From: Duodenibacillus sp964509205
GTDB lineage: Bacteria; Pseudomonadota; Gammaproteobacteria; Burkholderiales; Burkholderiaceae_F
Reading direction: 5' to 3'
Length of the DNA: 64,000 bases
Assembly: GCA_964509205.1 (NCBI GenBank)
Contig: CAZDVW010000008.1
Span: 3,960 to 67,959, forward strand
The position numbers and the translations under genes were made by a program. The notes beneath the pieces are model-generated. The model saw only the letters and a list, made by a program, of their open reading frames with translations, was not told where the DNA came from and ran no database searches. Shown piece by piece: positions 45,237 to 52,221 of the stretch. Within the stretch, counting starts at the first letter, position 1. Each line of letters starts with the position of its first letter.

Positions 45237-45397
45237 AGTGTCTCCAGTAGCAATAACGCCCACGGCATTCCGAAGAGCATCAGCCCGAAAAGCCCGACGG
45301 CCATCACAAGGTCGGCCATCGAAAGCAGAAAGGCCTTGATGCGAGTCGGCGGCATTTTCGCGTCATGAAAATCTTTTATGGGCACACTCATTTCCAT
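45233..45397 (-). CDS. Small prophage protein with one membrane helix (54 aa)
   Basis: Short frame MEMSVPIKDFHD to LLLLETL with an excellent GGAGGG 7 nt before the ATG. It stops in an ATGA overlap with the AlpA-like gene. The C-terminal 30 residues (MADLVMAVGLFGLMLFGMPW) form a hydrophobic helix. No family recognised, but signals for translation are strong. Confidence 0.7.
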   Translation of the reverse strand: MEMSVPIKDFHDAKMPPTRIKAFLLSMADLVMAVGLFGLMLFGMPWALLLLETL

Positions 45398-45412
45398 AAC
45401 TCCCTCCAATAA

Positions 45413-45865
45413 TCAAAAGGGCGTGTCTTCAGGGATTGTCTCGACCGTCAACCGGGACGGCTGGTGAGCGATCGGCTGACGGCGAACAACGCCGTTGGCA
45501 CGGATGTCGGGGTTCTGCTGCGGACGGCTGCCTGATCCTCCGCCGAGCATCTGCATCGACTCGCAGATGATCTCTGTCTGATACCGTTTGATGCCTTCCT
45601 TGTCGGTGTATTCGCGCGTATGCAGCCGACCTTCAAAGTAGGCCGTGTGGCCTTTCTTCAGGTATTGGTTGATGATCTCAGCCACTTTGCCGAAGGCAGA
45701 GATTCGATGCCACTCGGTTTCCTCCTGAACCTGTCCCTGAATATCTTTGAATTTCCTGGACGTGGCGACACTGAGATTTACGACGAGTGCACCGCTCTGA
45801 GTCTGCCGTGCTTCGGGATCTCGACCCAACGCTCCGATCAAAATTACCTTATTCACTGATGCCAT
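45413..45865 (-). CDS. ssb: Single-stranded DNA-binding protein
   Basis: 150 residues. OB-fold start ASVNKVILIGALGRDPEARQTQSGALVVNLSVAT, WHRISAFGKVAEIINQYLKKGHTAYFEGRL and the Gly/Pro-rich linker. The C-terminus EDTPF is like the usual acidic DDDIPF tip that binds partners. A phage SSB for replication and recombination with the genes upstream. Confidence 0.93.
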   Translation of the reverse strand: MASVNKVILIGALGRDPEARQTQSGALVVNLSVATSRKFKDIQGQVQEETEWHRISAFGKVAEIINQYLKKGHTAYFEGRLHTREYTDKEGIKRYQTEIICESMQMLGGGSGSRPQQNPDIRANGVVRRQPIAHQPSRLTVETIPEDTPF

Positions 45866-46033
45866 TTTTCTCTTTCCTGTGAGTTCCGATCCGTCCAGCC
45901 GGCGAGGCCTGCTATCGCTTTATCCCGCCGTTCAATCGAGAGTTTCCGTTCCTTGGTGTTACCCTCTGTCCAAATAGTCCCAGAGATACCGTCCCGTCAG
46001 GCACGAGCGCACTGGAAGTTTCGGAATTTCAAT

Positions 46034-46097
46034 TTGCCGGAGGAGTCAAGGAGATATGTCCGCTTTTTTAAGCGCGTTGAATAAACCCCTCCGGCAA
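46034..46097 (-). promoter_or_regulatory. Hairpin region between the recombination genes and ssb
   Basis: TTGCCGGAGG (46034-46043) and CCTCCGGCAA (46088-46097) are perfect inverted arms around a 44-nt loop with its own small hairpin (GCGCTTAAAAAAGCG on the minus strand). It begins 5 nt past the stop of the upstream gene. It could attenuate or process the operon transcript. The rest of 45866-46102 shows no supported gene. Confidence 0.45.
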
Positions 46098-46102
46098 AAC
46101 CT

Positions 46103-47047
46103 TTACGCCAGCAGATCCTCCGAAGCGATCTCTTTCTTTTGAACCTCGCCAGTGATCTGATCGACCTCGACGGCCGCCTTCTCTTCGGCCTCCTTGCGTT
46201 CCTTGAGTTTCTCCTTCAAGGACTTCTTGGCCTCAATCTTCGGGGTCTCGGCCTTGGGAGCGTCGACCGGAGGGAAGAAGTCAATGGGTGCTGCCATGCC
46301 GTCCCGGAGCGACACAAAAATCTTCCGGAGTCGGACCACTTGAGCCGGACGGATCGCATCGATCCGGCACTGACAGAAGGCCTCGATCTGCGGCTTGGTA
46401 ACTCCAAAGGACGTTTCAAAAGTCTCGACCAACTTCTTGATTCCATCCGGCGTAACGTCAGCCGTCGACTGGAGCGTCACATTGCACTGGTCGACCGCGG
46501 CTTCAATGACATCGCCGGGGATGACAGCGAGGATGCAGGCTCTCAGTCTGCGTGCGCCTTGGTTGGCGATGAGTTCATAGATGTCTCGAGGATCCTCGAG
46601 TTTGTAAGTGCCTTTCCGGGTCGAGCGGATATGAGGCACGGTAAATGTGACCTCGCGCCTTGTGTTCGTCTCTACGTCCCATGCAAAAGCCTGAACCTCG
46701 GACTTGCCGCCGTGGTTGCTCAACTCACGGATGCCGAACTGCATATTGCCCCATTGCTGTGCGATGGCCTCAGCGAGTCGGATGCTCGGTCCGGTAATCT
46801 CAGAACCGCCGCGAGCGTAAGAGTAGACAGCACTCTGAGCGAGTGACGGGCGCGTGCAGGCATTGAGGATTCGGTCCATTGCCGCGCGCTGGTCTCTTGG
46901 ATTCATCCGCGCGATGGCAAGTGCTGCCTGAACTTCTGCGACGGCGCGATTGCTCTCGACGGTCGTTGTCGAGGGCAGGGTGGACTGTCCGGCAATGGCC
47001 GGAGTGCCGAACGGGTTTACGGTGGTTGTCGTGATTTCGTTTTCCAT
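46103..47047 (-). CDS. Putative single-strand annealing protein of the phage recombination pair
   Basis: 314 residues. Not clearly RecT, Erf or Red-beta by motifs I can see. It has a conserved-looking core (MNPRDQRAAMDRILNAC, YARGGSEITGPSIRLAEAIA, ANQGARRLRACILAVIPGDVI) and a C-terminal part of the kind found behind annealing proteins (VTKPQIEAFCQCRIDAI, LRKIFVSLRDG), then a Lys/Glu-rich tail. The call rests mainly on position: directly downstream of a YqaJ-type exonuclease and followed by SSB, the usual exonuclease-annealase-SSB set. Confidence 0.65.
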   Translation of the reverse strand: MENEITTTTVNPFGTPAIAGQSTLPSTTTVESNRAVAEVQAALAIARMNPRDQRAAMDRILNACTRPSLAQSAVYSYARGGSEITGPSIRLAEAIAQQWGNMQFGIRELSNHGGKSEVQAFAWDVETNTRREVTFTVPHIRSTRKGTYKLEDPRDIYELIANQGARRLRACILAVIPGDVIEAAVDQCNVTLQSTADVTPDGIKKLVETFETSFGVTKPQIEAFCQCRIDAIRPAQVVRLRKIFVSLRDGMAAPIDFFPPVDAPKAETPKIEAKKSLKEKLKERKEAEEKAAVEVDQITGEVQKKEIASEDLLA

Positions 47048-47061
47048 GATCTGTTTTTCCT

Positions 47062-47958
47062 TTAAATGGATTTAACTGTGAACCGACGAATCGGCGCGCC
47101 GGTCTTCAAAAACTGGTTGTAGATGTCTGGCATCTGGGCTTTGAGCGACGCACTGTCGAGACGCGCTGCGCCTTTTCCTGTCTTCCATGTGCAGGCAATG
47201 TGGCCATCTACGGTCAACGTGTCGGCCGTGCCCATGAATCCTTGAATCTGAGCCGTGAGTTCCGACTCTTTCGCTTTCATTTCCTCGAGCGAGGCACGGA
47301 TGCCTCTGAGAGAGACAAGAGCCTCGGCCACGTCAGAGGAGGCCTCGACTGCGACTTTCTCACTGATCGGGAAGGCCACTTTCATTTCTCCGAGCGAGCG
47401 AGGAGCCGGGGGCGTTCTGGATTCGACAAGTGCCCAGAACTTCTTTTCCTCTTCGATGATCAACGCTGCCAACTCGGGGTCGTAATCAATCCGATAGGTA
47501 CGGAAGTCGGACGCGCCGATGAGAACGGCTACGTCGCAATACTGCCTTCCGGTGACGATCATGTAGTGCATGACCTGAGTTAAGTAGTACTCAGGAATAT
47601 CGTCAGTTCCTTCGTCACCCCAGTCGGCTCCGGACCGAGCCGTTTTGATCTCGAGAACGCCGTCCTTGTCGATCAAGCCGTCTACATTTGCAACCATGAA
47701 CTGGTGGACGGGATGCCGAAACATCTCCGTCGTGCACTCAACCGAGTGCCCGGTTCGGTCGGCATAAGCCTGCCGGATCACAGGCTCGAGCCGCCGTCCC
47801 CAGTCCATGCTCGCATTGTCGGCTTGCTCTTCGCCTTCGCCGATTTTGTCAAGGTACACGTCCAAAGGCGTGCGCCATTTTGAGATTCCGAGAATCGCCG
47901 CGACATCGCTGCCGCCGATTCCGGTGCGTCTACGATTTAACCATTCCGTTCTATCCAT
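47062..47958 (-). CDS. YqaJ-type phage exonuclease
   Basis: 298 residues from MDRTEWLNRRRTGIGGSDV, preceded by AAGGAAAAGG; the longer frame upstream runs through a small gene on the other strand and is not supported. Signatures: GIGGSDVAAILGISKW, MDWGRRLEPVIRQAYAD, and the metal site VANVDGLIDKDGVLEIKTA (Asp...Glu-x-Lys) of the PD-(D/E)xK fold. It resects DNA ends for the annealing protein beside it. Confidence 0.9.
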   Translation of the reverse strand: MDRTEWLNRRRTGIGGSDVAAILGISKWRTPLDVYLDKIGEGEEQADNASMDWGRRLEPVIRQAYADRTGHSVECTTEMFRHPVHQFMVANVDGLIDKDGVLEIKTARSGADWGDEGTDDIPEYYLTQVMHYMIVTGRQYCDVAVLIGASDFRTYRIDYDPELAALIIEEEKKFWALVESRTPPAPRSLGEMKVAFPISEKVAVEASSDVAEALVSLRGIRASLEEMKAKESELTAQIQGFMGTADTLTVDGHIACTWKTGKGAARLDSASLKAQMPDIYNQFLKTGAPIRRFTVKSI

Positions 47959-48052
47959 TTTCTTTGCCTTTTCCTTTTTCCCCGTGGGATGATTAGTGAC
48001 GCAGGAGGTCTCTAAACCTGCTTTCACTAACCATCCCGTGGAGGAACTTTTT

Positions 48053-48205
48053 ATGTCTGAAGAAAACCCTAAAATCGAAGATCGTGTCAAAGACCTTGAG
48101 GAGAGAGTCGCGATGCTCGAAAAGCAGATCAAGCAGAAGGCTGATGTTGCTTATGTGAATCGCGAGACTCATCGTCCGAAGGCTGTCGGTGGTCCTTACC
48201 GTTAA
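48053..48205 (+). CDS. Small coiled-coil protein on the opposite strand (50 aa)
   Basis: 50 residues from ATG with an excellent GGAGGA ahead. Almost all of it (IEDRVKDLEERVAMLEKQIK) is a leucine-heptad coiled coil, so it probably dimerises. It is the only plus-strand gene inside the leftward operon, and its 3' part overlaps the neighbouring minus-strand gene by 77 nt. No family recognised. Confidence 0.6.
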   Translation: MSEENPKIEDRVKDLEERVAMLEKQIKQKADVAYVNRETHRPKAVGGPYR

Positions 48206-48380
48206 TCCCGTAAAGACCATTTACTATCTCAAGTAACTCCTTCAGGAGGGACATGGCGGCGACCCCATCCTGAGGGAGTTCCCGGCCTTCGGCCTTTACC
48301 GCTGCCAGATGTCCGAGGTCGCTGCCGATCTTGTAAATTCGGTCGGAGATTGCGTAGGGATACTCTTCCTGTCTATTCAT
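48129..48380 (-). CDS. Hypothetical early prophage protein (83 aa)
   Basis: 83 residues from MNRQEEYPYAI with GGAG ahead; a longer upstream frame lies inside the next gene. Helical core (RIYKIGSDLGHLAAVKA, MSLLKELLEIVNGLYGING), then a polar His/Ser tail that is coded opposite the coiled-coil gene. Overlaps the upstream gene by 8 nt. Confidence 0.6.
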   Translation of the reverse strand: MNRQEEYPYAISDRIYKIGSDLGHLAAVKAEGRELPQDGVAAMSLLKELLEIVNGLYGINGKDHRQPSDDESRDSHKQHQPSA

Positions 48381-48672
48381 CTTTTTCTCCTTCGTCAGGA
48401 GCCATAGGATCAAAATCGCCCAGTTCAGCCCTAGCCGAGCGGATGAACTTCTCTTGCTCGAGGACGGCACTCAGCCTCCTTGAAAGTGCGACCATTAGCC
48501 AGTGAACCTTCTTGTCATCGGACGGCAGATAGAAGCCGTCCTTAATCGCCATGCAGAGGTTGCTGATGGCCGTGGTGACATTTACCACCTCAATCCAGCG
48601 CGCTGAGCGGCCTTCCTCGGCAAAATTGACCTTCACCCACAGCGCGTGCTTCTCGCAGAGATCCGGTGTCAT
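48373..48672 (-). CDS. Hypothetical early prophage protein (99 aa)
   Basis: 99 residues. Starts in an ATGA overlap with the gene before it. Mixed strand and helix, with an acidic C-terminus (DFDPMAPDEGEKDE). No family recognised. Context suggests early phage function. Confidence 0.6.
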   Translation of the reverse strand: MTPDLCEKHALWVKVNFAEEGRSARWIEVVNVTTAISNLCMAIKDGFYLPSDDKKVHWLMVALSRRLSAVLEQEKFIRSARAELGDFDPMAPDEGEKDE

Positions 48673-48950
48673 TTCGCCTCCCTGAGCATGAAAGGGGCTT
48701 GCCCGATGAGATGAGCCTCCGCTCCGAGAGCGAAGGAGAGACTGCCTCGCTGGAGGTCGTCAACAAACTCGGCGGCCTCTTCGATCTGACCGGCACGAAC
48801 CATCTCGATCAGATCCCTGTTGACCGACAGGGCACTTGTCGCCGCCCATGTCAATCCGCCGGCGTTATCACGCCAACTCATGATCTCGAGCCGGCGCGCC
48901 GCCAGCTGCTCGAGGATCTGTTTCTTTATCCTCTTGAAAGATGCCTTCAT
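48669..48950 (-). CDS. Hypothetical early prophage protein (93 aa), first of the leftward operon
   Basis: 93 residues, basic N-terminus (MKASFKRIKKQ) and otherwise helical. GGAG lies 6 nt ahead of the ATG. It is the first gene after the leftward promoter. No family recognised. Confidence 0.65.
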   Translation of the reverse strand: MKASFKRIKKQILEQLAARRLEIMSWRDNAGGLTWAATSALSVNRDLIEMVRAGQIEEAAEFVDDLQRGSLSFALGAEAHLIGQAPFMLREAK

Positions 48951-49013
48951 TTCTGTCTCCTTGTATCCGCCGGTAGTTTTTCGTTTTCTGGCGGTTAATT
49001 TCTCAACACCCGA

Positions 49014-49041
49014 ACTTTATCACGAATTAACCAGCAGTCAA
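49014..49041 (-). promoter_or_regulatory. Leftward early promoter (PL-like)
   Basis: On the minus strand TTGACT, 16 nt, TAAAGT; a good sigma-70 match 64 nt before the first gene of the leftward operon. A TTGA-type palindrome (49062-49075) lies just upstream of the -35 box. Confidence 0.65.
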
Positions 49042-49061
49042 TCGAAAAAGAGACAGGTAGT

Positions 49062-49075
49062 TTGATTTAAATCAA
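49062..49075. promoter_or_regulatory. Palindrome TTGATTTAAATCAA, candidate operator
   Basis: Perfect 14-bp palindrome between the repressor terminator and the leftward promoter. Related TTGA...TCAA elements occur at 49868-49883 (immunity region) and 61700-61713 (before the antisense cassette). Confidence 0.45.
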
Positions 49076-49098
49076 CTGTCAGTTAATTCAACGGACAA

Positions 49099-49120
49099 CA
49101 AAAAACCGCCCGGAGGCGGT
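49099..49120 (-). terminator. Terminator of the repressor gene
   Basis: On the minus strand ACCGCC-TCCG-GGCGGT forms a compact GC stem followed by a run of T. It lies 28 nt past the repressor stop. Confidence 0.8.
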
Positions 49121-49139
49121 CTCTGTTTTCTTTGTCTGA

Positions 49140-49148
49140 GGGGGGGGG
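49140..49148. repeat. G9/C9 homopolymer touching the repressor stop
   Basis: Nine G on the plus strand, directly adjacent to the repressor stop codon (TAA then C9 in the coding strand). Length change would not alter the reading frame. Confidence 0.8.
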
Positions 49149-49820
49149 TTAGATGTTTTGAAATTTGCCGATGCAGTAGGCTCGGCCGATGATTTTAACG
49201 GTCTCGAGGTCGCTGCCTGTGATCTCGAACGGTTTGTAGAGATCCGAGTTGTCGCTGATCACTCTGATTCCATTGCCGATGCGCTGGATTCGCTTTATGT
49301 AAATATCATTATCCTTCACAAAAGCATAGACGGAGTCGGACCGAAAGGTCTTCTGACTGGTGTCAATCAAGACTAAATCGCCGTCCCGGAAGGTCGGCAA
49401 CATTGAATCTCCCTCGGCCGTGATGATGTTCAAGGCCGAGAAATTGGCATAAGGGGCTTGAATTCTCAGCCATTCTGTAGCGACCTTCATGAATTTCACA
49501 GGTGGTCGTGTCTGGACTCCTTCGCAGCCCGGTCCGCAAGAACCGCGGACTTCGTAATTCGGAATCAGAACATAGCCGTCATCCAATTTCACCGACTCTT
49601 CAATTCGCGCTTCCCCAAAAAGAAGAAAGGACGGAGTGGTGTCCAGTGCCATAGCCAGTTTCTCGAGCGTTCCTCCGAGTTTCGGGATCGATCCTTTTGC
49701 GAACCATTTATTGACCGCTGGGGTTGTAATTCCGATTTTCTCGGCCAGTTCGCGCTGATTCAAGCCTTTTTGAACCATCAAGAACTTAATGCGCTCTTTT
49801 ATGTCGTCAACGTTATTCAT
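49149..49820 (-). CDS. CI-like phage repressor, HTH plus S24 peptidase
   Basis: 223 residues. N-terminal XRE helix-turn-helix (LNQRELAEKIGITTPAVNKWF, about 20-40). C-terminal LexA-type domain with Ser139 in EGDSMLPTFRDGD and Lys176 in IYIKRIQR, the self-cleavage pair. The hinge holds RGSCGPGCEG, a possible Cys-Gly cleavage site. It should keep lysogeny and be cleaved on RecA activation. A -10-like TACAAT and GGAG precede the ATG; the weak -35 suits an activator-dependent maintenance promoter. Confidence 0.93.
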   Translation of the reverse strand: MNNVDDIKERIKFLMVQKGLNQRELAEKIGITTPAVNKWFAKGSIPKLGGTLEKLAMALDTTPSFLLFGEARIEESVKLDDGYVLIPNYEVRGSCGPGCEGVQTRPPVKFMKVATEWLRIQAPYANFSALNIITAEGDSMLPTFRDGDLVLIDTSQKTFRSDSVYAFVKDNDIYIKRIQRIGNGIRVISDNSDLYKPFEITGSDLETVKIIGRAYCIGKFQNI

Positions 49821-49959
49821 TGTTATATCTCCTGTTTTCCATTGTAGTGAATGTTAGTTTTTTCTTTTTGAGTAAAAATTCAAAACCGATAGTTTACAAA
49901 AAAAGAAAGTTGGTATAGAATCGAAATAACCTTCGGAAAATTTTTAGAGAGAGATAGTT
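49821..49959. promoter_or_regulatory. Immunity region with divergent promoters
   Basis: Between repressor and Cro-like gene. Rightward: TTTACA (49893-49898) and TATAGA (49914-49919) with a short 15-nt spacer. Leftward: TACAAT about 20 nt before the repressor ATG. TTGAGTAAAAATTCAA (49868-49883) is a TTGA...TCAA dyad, and TAGTTT occurs twice here and twice near the leftward promoter; these are possible operator parts. Confidence 0.55.
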
Positions 49960-50178
49960 ATGAAAGAGTTAACTCCGATTCGTCAGGGGATCAAAAATGT
50001 CGGCAATCAGCGAAAGGTAGCCGAGGCGATGGGAGTGACCGCCCCGGCCGTGAACAAATGGGTTAGAAAAAACAAAGTCCCGGCGGAACGGGTTATTGCT
50101 TTTTCAAAACTCACTGGCGTGCCTCGTTGGTGCGTCGCCCCGGATCTTTATCCCATCGCCGAGGAAAAGCATGGCTAG
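49960..50178 (+). CDS. Cro-like / YdaS-type regulator
   Basis: 72 residues. Helix-turn-helix in GNQRKVAEAMGVTAPAVNKWVRKNKVPAERVIAFSKLTGV, the pattern of Cro and YdaS proteins. It diverges from the repressor and is first in the rightward operon, as Cro is. The TAPAVNKW recognition helix resembles TTPAVNKW in the repressor, consistent with related operators. Its stop overlaps the next ATG by 8 nt. Confidence 0.88.
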   Translation: MKELTPIRQGIKNVGNQRKVAEAMGVTAPAVNKWVRKNKVPAERVIAFSKLTGVPRWCVAPDLYPIAEEKHG

Positions 50179-50917
50179 GTACATCCAGAAAAAATTCAGT
50201 CCCTACATTTATCCGGACTGGGTTGAGTTATTCAAGATGCTGACTCCCGAGCAGTCGAAAGAAGTGCTGATCGGAATAGCATCTTTTCCGAACTACGAGC
50301 CGAAAGGCGTTGAGTTATGGGGCTTTTTTAAGACCCAACTCGATGCTCAATACGAGCAATTTAAGGCTCGGTCCGAACTCTATAAAAAGAATCGAGCGAC
50401 AACGGTTGACAATAGTCGACCACAGTCGACAACGGTTGACAATAGTCGACCACAGTCGACTACGGTACCGGAACAAGAACAAGAACAAGAACAAGAACAA
50501 GAACAAGAACAAGAACAAGAACATAAAGAAAAAGAGAAAAAAGAAAGTCACCCCGTCGTCAAGACAACTCCCATCCTGAAACCGGACGGAATCAGTGACG
50601 AGGACTGGACTGCATTCAAACGCCTCAGAAGGGAAAAGCGTTTGCCGATTACCCAGCGCGCTTTAAACCTCATGCTCTCCGAAGCCGAGAAAGCCGGCAT
50701 CACTCCACAACGCATGATCGAAATCTGTCTCGAAAACGGCTGGGCATCGTTCAAGGCCTCATGGCCGACTGACCGTAACCAGAGCCCGGGAAGCGTGAGC
50801 AGTTACACGCCGGATGGGAAATTCGACTGGGATGCGTATATGCGAAGGAATCCCGATGTCGCAGCGCAGTACGAAGAGGAACAGAGACAGAAACAACTCG
50901 AAGGGAAAATCGTATGA
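50171..50917 (+). CDS. Putative phage replication initiator (O-like position)
   Basis: 248 residues from MARYIQKKFSP with GAGGA ahead; longer frames overlap the Cro-like gene. The N-terminal 75 residues (IYPDWVELFKMLTPEQSKEV, GFFKTQLDAQYEQF) resemble a small phage domain seen in early genes. Then comes a tandem TTVDNSRPQS x2, eight Glu-Gln pairs and a Lys/Glu stretch, and a C-terminal part (ISDEDWTAFKRLRREKRLP, EICLENGWASFKASW). The repeat DNA inside it may be an origin. Position between the Cro-like protein and a P-like protein suggests initiator, by analogy with lambda O; no initiator motif proves it. Confidence 0.7.
   Translation: MARYIQKKFSPYIYPDWVELFKMLTPEQSKEVLIGIASFPNYEPKGVELWGFFKTQLDAQYEQFKARSELYKKNRATTVDNSRPQSTTVDNSRPQSTTVPEQEQEQEQEQEQEQEQEHKEKEKKESHPVVKTTPILKPDGISDEDWTAFKRLRREKRLPITQRALNLMLSEAEKAGITPQRMIEICLENGWASFKASWPTDRNQSPGSVSSYTPDGKFDWDAYMRRNPDVAAQYEEEQRQKQLEGKIV
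50401..50460. repeat. Six GTYGAC hexamers at exact 10-bp spacing, candidate origin iterons
   Basis: GTTGAC or GTCGAC occurs at 50405, 50415, 50425, 50435, 50445 and 50455, every 10 bp. At a larger scale it is a perfect 30-bp tandem duplication (50401-50430 and 50431-50460). All six sites would face one side of the helix. It lies inside the O-like gene and just before a purine-rich strand-biased tract. Confidence 0.75.
50471..50518. repeat. Hexanucleotide microsatellite (GAACAA)8
   Basis: Eight perfect copies coding Glu-Gln, then a degenerate copy and an A/G-rich stretch to about 50550. Copy changes keep the frame. The strand has few C and almost no T, as in unwinding regions beside iterons. 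Confidence 0.9.
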
Positions 50918-51636
50918 AAATCGAAACTCAAAAAATCTTCGCTGAAACACTCGGCGATTTAGCCGACGTTTACGGTGCTCGCCGTCCGAGCGACGGAGCA
51001 CTGAAAATTTGGCGTGATGCGATGTCAGGAATCGAAGACAAGTCGATTCTGATTGCACTCCGAACATGGGCCGACCACGGCAAGCGTTTTCCGACTCCGG
51101 CAGAACTGCGTGAGAAAGCATTGCACGAAGAAATTAAATCCCGAGAGGCCGAGATTCAGAGAACGAAAATCGAGCAGAACCATTTCAAGTCTCGAAAAGA
51201 AAGCATTGCCGCACTCTCTCCGACGTTTCAACTCGCTCTGAAACGAGCGTTTGCCTATATCGAAGTCATGAAGCAATACAAGGACGGCCAATGGAAGTGG
51301 AATCTCCTAAACGAAATGGCGGCCGGAAAACCACTCCTGCCGATTCAGATCTCTCACCTCCAAAGGGCTCTCGGTCATTCGATCGGTCCGGCTGATTTTG
51401 AGCAGGCAGCAAGACACAAGGATCCGTATCCGATCATTAAATTCAGCGAGTTTCTGCGTCAGGCATTCGAAGAGACCGGAGCGACACCGAACGAAAAAGA
51501 GCAGGCAATTTTGGACGAGGGCAGCGTCCCCGTCATTCCGGCAAGGACTCACTCTGCCGGCGACTGGACGAGTTTCTCAGATCTTGAAGAGGAAATCGAG
51601 TACTGGAAAAACGCAGACAGAGCGTCTGCCTCTTAG
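50914..51636 (+). CDS. Hypothetical replication-module protein (P-like position)
   Basis: 240 residues. ATGA overlap with the O-like gene. N-terminal part LGDLADVYGARRPSDGALKI, ILIALRTWADHGKRFPTPAELR resembles phage proteins placed where helicase loaders occur. The middle is helical and basic, the C-terminus acidic. No Walker motif. Helicase loading is inferred from position only. Confidence 0.65.
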   Translation: MKIETQKIFAETLGDLADVYGARRPSDGALKIWRDAMSGIEDKSILIALRTWADHGKRFPTPAELREKALHEEIKSREAEIQRTKIEQNHFKSRKESIAALSPTFQLALKRAFAYIEVMKQYKDGQWKWNLLNEMAAGKPLLPIQISHLQRALGHSIGPADFEQAARHKDPYPIIKFSEFLRQAFEETGATPNEKEQAILDEGSVPVIPARTHSAGDWTSFSDLEEEIEYWKNADRASAS

Positions 51637-51666
51637 CACTGAGTAACCGCAAATAGGACTTGAACT

Positions 51667-52221
51667 ATGGAAAAGGAGAAGAAATATGCTCACGATTATC
51701 GAGGTGACGCACTCATCGACGGAATCCGGGACGGAGAGGAAGGCAGGAGACTTCTTTCCGAAGGTCTCGCGCAGTATGGTCGAAAAGATGAGAGAGAGGC
51801 TTATGCAAGAGGCTTCCTTGAAGGTACAAAAAAAGAACTCAACGAGGTTCTTGAGTTAATGGGCGTTAAAAATTCCCTGAAAAACGAACACAGGCACGGG
51901 TTCGGTGTCTACTTTTCTCAGAAAAACGAACATGTCACCAAAACCATCGCCGACCACTACGGCCTCCGGCATCAATGCCGGAAACTGCGTGAGGAACTCG
52001 CTGAACTCTCGGAGGCTCTCGAAATTCACGAGGAAAAGCCCACAGCGTCCTCGAAAGAAGCCGTGCTCTCGGAGATCGCTGACGTGGTTTTCCTGATCAG
52101 ACAGATCGTCTACAAGGGCGCAATCGATCCGGAGGCGATCGAAGAGATGATTGCCTACAAAGCGAGAAGGCAACTCAAGCGCATCGCCAAGGAAAAGCAA
52201 GAGAGCGAGGGCAAGGCGTGA
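51667..52221 (+). CDS. MazG-like nucleotide pyrophosphohydrolase domain protein
   Basis: 184 residues. The C-terminal 90 residues have the all-alpha NTP-pyrophosphohydrolase pattern: RKLREELAELSEAL (Glu-x-x-Glu) and later EIADVVFLIRQIV (Asp-x-x-x). The N-terminal 70 residues are charged and helical (IRDGEEGRRLLSEGLAQYGRKDE). Likely a phage house-cleaning enzyme or one that lowers alarmone nucleotides. The rusA ATG overlaps its stop by 4 nt. Confidence 0.75.
   Translation: MEKEKKYAHDYRGDALIDGIRDGEEGRRLLSEGLAQYGRKDEREAYARGFLEGTKKELNEVLELMGVKNSLKNEHRHGFGVYFSQKNEHVTKTIADHYGLRHQCRKLREELAELSEALEIHEEKPTASSKEAVLSEIADVVFLIRQIVYKGAIDPEAIEEMIAYKARRQLKRIAKEKQESEGKA

Noticed and set aside
45866..46102. 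Short minus-strand frames between the annealing-protein gene and ssb (about 30-47 codons)
   Set aside because: One lacks a start codon, another has only a GTG without ribosome site; kept as unassigned region with a hairpin.
47959..48132. Upstream extension of the YqaJ exonuclease frame
   Set aside because: Antisense to the coiled-coil gene, Ser-rich and unlike the family; the ATG at 47958 has the ribosome site.
50401..50460. CRISPR-like array
   Set aside because: Units are contiguous without unique spacers and lie within a coding frame; not a CRISPR.
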